Shown here piece by piece: positions 53,701 through 59,700 of a stretch of DNA of 64,000 bases. The notes beneath the pieces are model-generated. The model saw nothing but the letters and a program-made list of their open reading frames with translations, had not been told where the DNA came from and searched no databases. The first letter of the stretch is position 1, and every line of letters starts with the position of its first letter. Location: positions 76,224,472 to 76,288,471 of the forward strand of contig NC_086249.1 in assembly GCF_021018805.1 (NCBI RefSeq), given 5' to 3'. A program made the translations under genes and the position numbers. Source of the stretch: Prinia subflava. Its lineage: Eukaryota; Chordata; Aves; Passeriformes; Cisticolidae.

Positions 53701-56700
53701 CGGTATGTGGAGACCACCAAGTTTGATTTCAAAAGCATATTCCCACTCCAGATAATGTAGTGTGCCCATTTCCATTTAGCCTCTTTAAAATGTAAAAATG
53801 TAAAACCGTAGGGGAAGTTCCATAATCTGTCTGTATCTACATACACACACGGGTGTTTGTCTTTAGATGAGTATTCAGAGCAAATCACAAGCTTTTGCAG
53901 AAGCAGCAGCTTCTGGACTAAAACTCTCTGTCATAAGGCCCTGTGCAGAATTGCTGTTTTATGTAGTTCTCTATTTCACCTGCCTAACACTTGCGTCCTA
54001 GCAGACTGCAGTGGAGGCTGCATTAGATTTTTGCTAAACAGCTGCTTTATGTTACATTTTAATGTCATGGTAACATTTTACATTGATGTTCTAATTACGA
54101 ACATTAAACTGTTTAGCAATCCTGAATGTAGACTACATTTCTAGCAAATTTTGGAATGAGGCCTTCTCAGGCCCAGCCAAAATGCCTCCAATATGCTGGA
54201 AACCAACCTTGAAAAAATGTTCAGAGGAAGATCTACTTGTATTTACATATCTGTTTGTATTCACACTAAAAAGAAGACTTTTATCTCCAATATTTTTGTT
54301 GTCCTAGATACTGAAAACACTAATACTTATGTCTTAAAAAACAAAGTTTGAAGGCACTGATATGTATCTGGTATTTGCCAAAATACTGAAAGGAAATTTC
54401 TGGTTTGGTATAAACTTTACCATTTTGCTAAATGAAATATAACAATTGTCATGGTGCTACTAGTCTCAATTCCAGCTCAAGCTAGTACAAATTCCTGAAG
54501 AGGCAGAATGCAGTTATTCACCACAGGTTACTTGAGTCTTTATCTGAGTGAATAATTAAATCCGTCCAGGAGGCTGTATGCAGGCACTGTGTGACTTATA
54601 AATGAGAGTGCTTATTTTGAAAAGCAGTATCTTAAGAAGGATCCTATGAGTAAAGGCACATACTACAGCTAGTAAGAGATAAGACTCTTGTGAAAGCTCA
54701 AATCCTGTGAGAGCACAGCAGCAGGTGATGGTAAGCTCACGAAGACTCCACACACACACATGCACAGTTTTTTTGTATTGAGAACAGTCCACTCTGAAGG
54801 AATAAAATATGTCAAGAGGAGAAAGTATAATTGGGTGTGAGCCTTTTCAGGTTTTGATCCTTTGGATTTTTTACCTTTTTGCTAGACAAATACTGTTAGT
54901 GATTTTTCTCATCCACACTAGTCTTATTTCAAGTTGTTTTGTGTTTTGTTGGTGTTTTTTTTCAACTGCCAAGCATGCTGATCATTTCTGTTCTTCATTT
55001 GGATGATAGCCCTTTTGCCATCCTCAGAATCTAATGCTATGTGATTAAACTGTCAAATTGGATTCTGTGGTGTTTAAAAGGACTGCCAGGAACAGAGCAG
55101 TGAGGAATCATAGGCAACCAGGTGCCTGCATCCACAGAGGGGCAATGGGGACACACAGGTCAGGAGCATAAATGAGAGATCAGGGTTGTTCTTTTGCTCA
55201 CATTTGGTGCAAAGGGGCAAAAGGGGTTGGTGTGTCATAACAGACAACAAGCTTCAGAGGGTTAGTCACATGGGATAGCCCCGAAATGAAGGGAACTAGT
55301 CCATCTCTGAGCACTGCTGAGAGTCTGAAGCATCCTTCTCTTTCTAGGAAAAGGGAAAACAATTCAGCGCAAGGCTAAGCCACAGAAGAAGCGGGAAGAA
55401 AAGGACAGAAGAGGGAAAGGAAAGCAACAGGAGGATGAGCTGAAGGATTCCTTGGCAGATGATGACAGTTCTTCAACCACAACAGAAACCTCCAACCCAG
55501 ATACAGAACCACTTCTCAAAGAGGTACAGCACTGCTGAGAAAAGGAGGCCCTTGTACAGTTGTGTGCCACCTGTTGGAGTAGGAACAGTCTGCCTCCCCC
55601 ACACCATCCTCAGGTTTCATGTAATACCTGATGAAGAAGAATGTTAATTAAAAATCACCTTTCCCAATTCTTGCCTTAACTGTATCAAATCTGCACCTCT
55701 GAGTGGGAACATGCTTGAGTCCTGTAATCTCAAGACTAAAAATGCCCAGGTGACTTTGACTTGAATTAGCCAGCAGCTGTCAGCAGCATTGTGGTAATTG
55801 TCTCCTAGCCAGTTCTATTTGCAGAACAAAATGCCAAAGTGCAGATGCTAATTTAATTCAGTAATTAAGGTGCATGCTAAATCATGCCTTTTGTAAGTTA
55901 CAAGGGCTCAGATCAATGGTGGTGACTTTGTCAGCATGTAGTTAACTTAATTACCTTATACAATACCCCTACCTTTACTTAACTGATTCAGCTCACATGC
56001 TCTAAGGTAATAAACTAATGTCTACAATTTGTGTAGTGGTTGGATTGTCATAAATATTTTGTCCTAAGACAAACTGGCAAACAATGGGGAGGTAATGCCC
56101 AAGGGAAGAAAACCAATCCTAAATTTTGATGTCCTTAATTTGAACTTTGTAAAAGACAGGGATTATAGCTTTGGGGAAAAAAGACGACCATGGGATATAT
56201 TTTAACGGTTAGGGTTTAGTAAGTTGTCACTTCAAAGTTGTGTTGAATATTTCAGGACTATTTGAGAATGTACTTGTATTTAGAAAGTCTTAGAAGTGTG
56301 GTTAAAGAAAATTATAAATTGAATGGTGAAGTTGCTCATATTATTTGCTTTGTTGAAGAGTCTGTTTCAGGTGGCCTGGACTGCATGCAGTGGATGTAGT
56401 AAGGGTCTCAGTACAGAGCTAACATCTTATTAAGAGGCCATGGCTAGGGGAGCTGTGTATTTGCAAATATCAGATCTGTTTGAAGCTCATTAATTTGCTA
56501 TTTCCATTTCTGCTTCTCCAAATAGAAAAAATACAAACCATGTTTTATAGGCAAAGCCATTAAGTAATGAAAAAAGATCTTCAATACTGCAAAAATGCTT
56601 GTGTTTTCCAACATTATTCTTTCCTCAGCCCTCTTCATTATGTGTGTTCTGATGCAAGAGGGACTTTGCTTTTTGTTATTATTAATGTGGCATTATGTCT

Positions 56701-59700
56701 TTTATAGGAACCTGAGAAACAAAAGGGAAAAGTTACAGCAGAAAAACCTGAAAATGAAATAGTCCCAGGGAAACAGAAAACCAAAAAAGTGCTTACAAGT
56801 ATCAAGAAAGAAATCCCTGTAGATGTGAAAACCAGGTAAGCATAATGAAGGCTGTTTAGTAGGGAAAGTATCATGCTTAAAGGGAAGATGGATTGATAAA
56901 AACATCTGTATTTGACTGTTTTAGCTGCCAATTTGGCAAATGCCTACAACAGGTACCTTTAAGCAGCTTCCTCTTCCTTCCTGATGTCAGGGAATATTTG
57001 AAGCTTGTAAATAATAAATTATATAATAGAAACACAGTATGTAAGTGAGAGCTAAATCCAGTGATGAAAATCAGGGGAAGCAGTGTTAAGGTTGTTATAA
57101 CAAGTGCTGCATACAAAAAATGGGGTTAATGCTTCTCATGGCAGCACCCTGAGCCAGCATTAATGTGAATACCTTTAGCTGCCCTTGGGAAACTGCAGCC
57201 TCAGTTTTTTTCCCATATCATAGAGTAAGGTCAGTCTTGGATACTTTATTAAAGGAGGCTGCTGCCACTGCCAGTCCCTTACTGCATGTGGTTGATTGTA
57301 GAGCATAGATAGGGGGAAACATGAAGAATCTTAGTCTTACTATAGCTGGTTCATTCCAAAATAGTGTTGTGAAATCAGATTGGTATCCAAGTGCCATGAA
57401 AGTAAATTTTACTGAACGGAGGTATATATGGTATATAAGCTGTGTCTTTCCTGTTGTAAGTAATAGTCGACTGAGTTTATAGTTAGAAGAAATTAATGTT
57501 CTTCAAAATATTTCTGAGAACATTGCCTGGTAAAGCCTCCTCCTTATTTGTTCTTACAGTTATATACTTTGCTTTATCTTATAACTCTCAAGTTCATTAC
57601 ATGTGACAGTTTTCGAAGGCCACAATGAGAGCTGGCTTGGAATTCTTCTGCAAGAAACAGTGAAAATATTTCCCCCATAGAAAGTTTGATAGACAGAATC
57701 AAATACCTGGAGGAAAAGAGCAATATATAGCCAATAGAATTTGGTGGTGCATTTGAATAGCTTTATATTATTGACAAAACCCATCCTGTACATTTAGGGC
57801 AATAGCATGTTTAGGAGCATGGGTTCTGACAGAGGTGTGTAGGGGCAGAGTAGAAAAAAGGCAGCTGCCATTTCTTGTTGCCTCTGTATAATCAAATGGG
57901 TTTTGTGATCCTGGAGCTCCAGGGTGAAAGCTGCTTCTGGAATGTGAGTGAGCCTAATACATGTGTGGAGCAGTGTGGGTTATATGTGTATATATATGTG
58001 CTTTTCAATAGTTCAGAGCTTTAAAATAAAAGGATTTCTGTTTTCTTTTAGTCCCTTGGAATTGTCTTATACTCCCCCACTGGAAAACAAGCAGCGCAAA
58101 ACCTTTCCATCCAAGATCTCTTCACCTCACCTTCTGTCGAGTGGCTCTAAATCAAGAAACCTCCCCAAAACAAGAGGTAGCGTAGGGCTGTTTTTTGTAA
58201 CTACCTTAAGGGTTCTATATCATTGTCTGTAACCCATCTTGAGTGCTTAATTCTAAGTCTGGTGTGAGAAGAAAACTATTCAGTTTATTATCCATACACT
58301 TGTTTTTTATTTGTTCCAGTAGGTCCAAGCAGTAAGTTAATGGAGAACAGACCATCAGTATTAGCAAAATTTCTCCCCAGTGGTTCTGCACAGGAGCTAG
58401 GAAACACCAGCAGCTCAGAAGGGGAAAAGGATTCTCCACCACCAGAGTGGGACTCTGTGCCTCTTCACAAAGCTGGCAGCTGTAAGTAATCACTAGACAA
58501 TGGCAGAATGAGTGTTCTGCAATTAATATCTGTAGATAGGCTTGATCTGTTTATAGATCTTCCTCTCTCCTTTTACTGCATAACTGAGCTCCATTTTTCT
58601 GTTGTTGGCCCCATATCGATAACATCTGGTATGATTTGGGAGGTTTGAAAATAGCATGGGTCACTCTACAGCTCTCCAGTGATAAACAGGATTCAGAAGC
58701 TGCTGGGGAAATTGAGAAAATTAGAATTACTGCTCAAAAAATGTGTATTTTCTATAGCAGATAGGGTTTTGTTTAATCAGGTCTGCTCCAGCCAAATTTG
58801 GAACTAGTTAGATTATTTGTCCTTGAGAGGGAACACTGGTTACACCCTAATGCAGTGGTTAGCTTGGGACACTGTTACAATTTTTGTGGTTGCATTCTAA
58901 CCCCCTTGTGTGGGAACCAACTCACCTCCTCCTGGTTGTTTGTGTTGCAAATCAGTCTCTCCGAAAATTAACAGCAGACCTGAGTAGGTGAACATAGAGA
59001 ACATAGAGCAAACAGCCTTTCTCGTAATTCCTGCATCTGAACAGAAGGGATAGCAGAAGTTCAAGAAGCCTTTGCTGTAATGTAAATCCTACAGGAAGAT
59101 GGCTTATGTTTCTCTTTATAGCCACAGACAACCTCTACAAGCTCTCTCTGCAAACCCTGAATGCAGACGCCTTCCTGAAGCAGCGCCAGCCCTCTCCAAC
59201 ACCCGCCTCTCCATCTCCGCCTCCTCCTCCCACATCCTTTGCTTTCGGGCCACGAGGAGGCACTTACAGCAGCATCGTCAACAGCAGCTGCAGCAAGTGA
59301 GTGCAGATCCTGCCTCCTGCTGATTTCCCAGGCACTGAGCACTCGTGGAGCTGTGCTTCGCAGGGGGCAGCTCCCTGTTCTCAGACCCGTTTCCTCTTCC
59401 CATGGAAACTGCTTTTCTGTAGATACATCACTGTGCATATCTTGCCTTCCTGTACAACTTGGTAGATTGGAAAAATGTGCAATTACATGAACTGTTGAGC
59501 TGTTATAAATATTTTCTTAAATGCTAGCTTAAATTGCTGCTTTTTTAATCAAACTGCTGAAGTCAAAAACCTTATACTTTTTTTACCTTTTTTTTTTTTC
59601 TTGTTCTTTCTCATTTTAGTGAAACAAAACCCAAGCAGCCTAATGGTACCAAACATAAGCTGGCAAAGGCAGCTTCTCTTCCAGGCAGGAATGGAAACCC

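Noticed and set aside
59061..59438. 125-codon open frame on the - strand
   Set aside because: It is the complement of exon E34, whose GC-rich proline/serine codons keep the opposite strand open.
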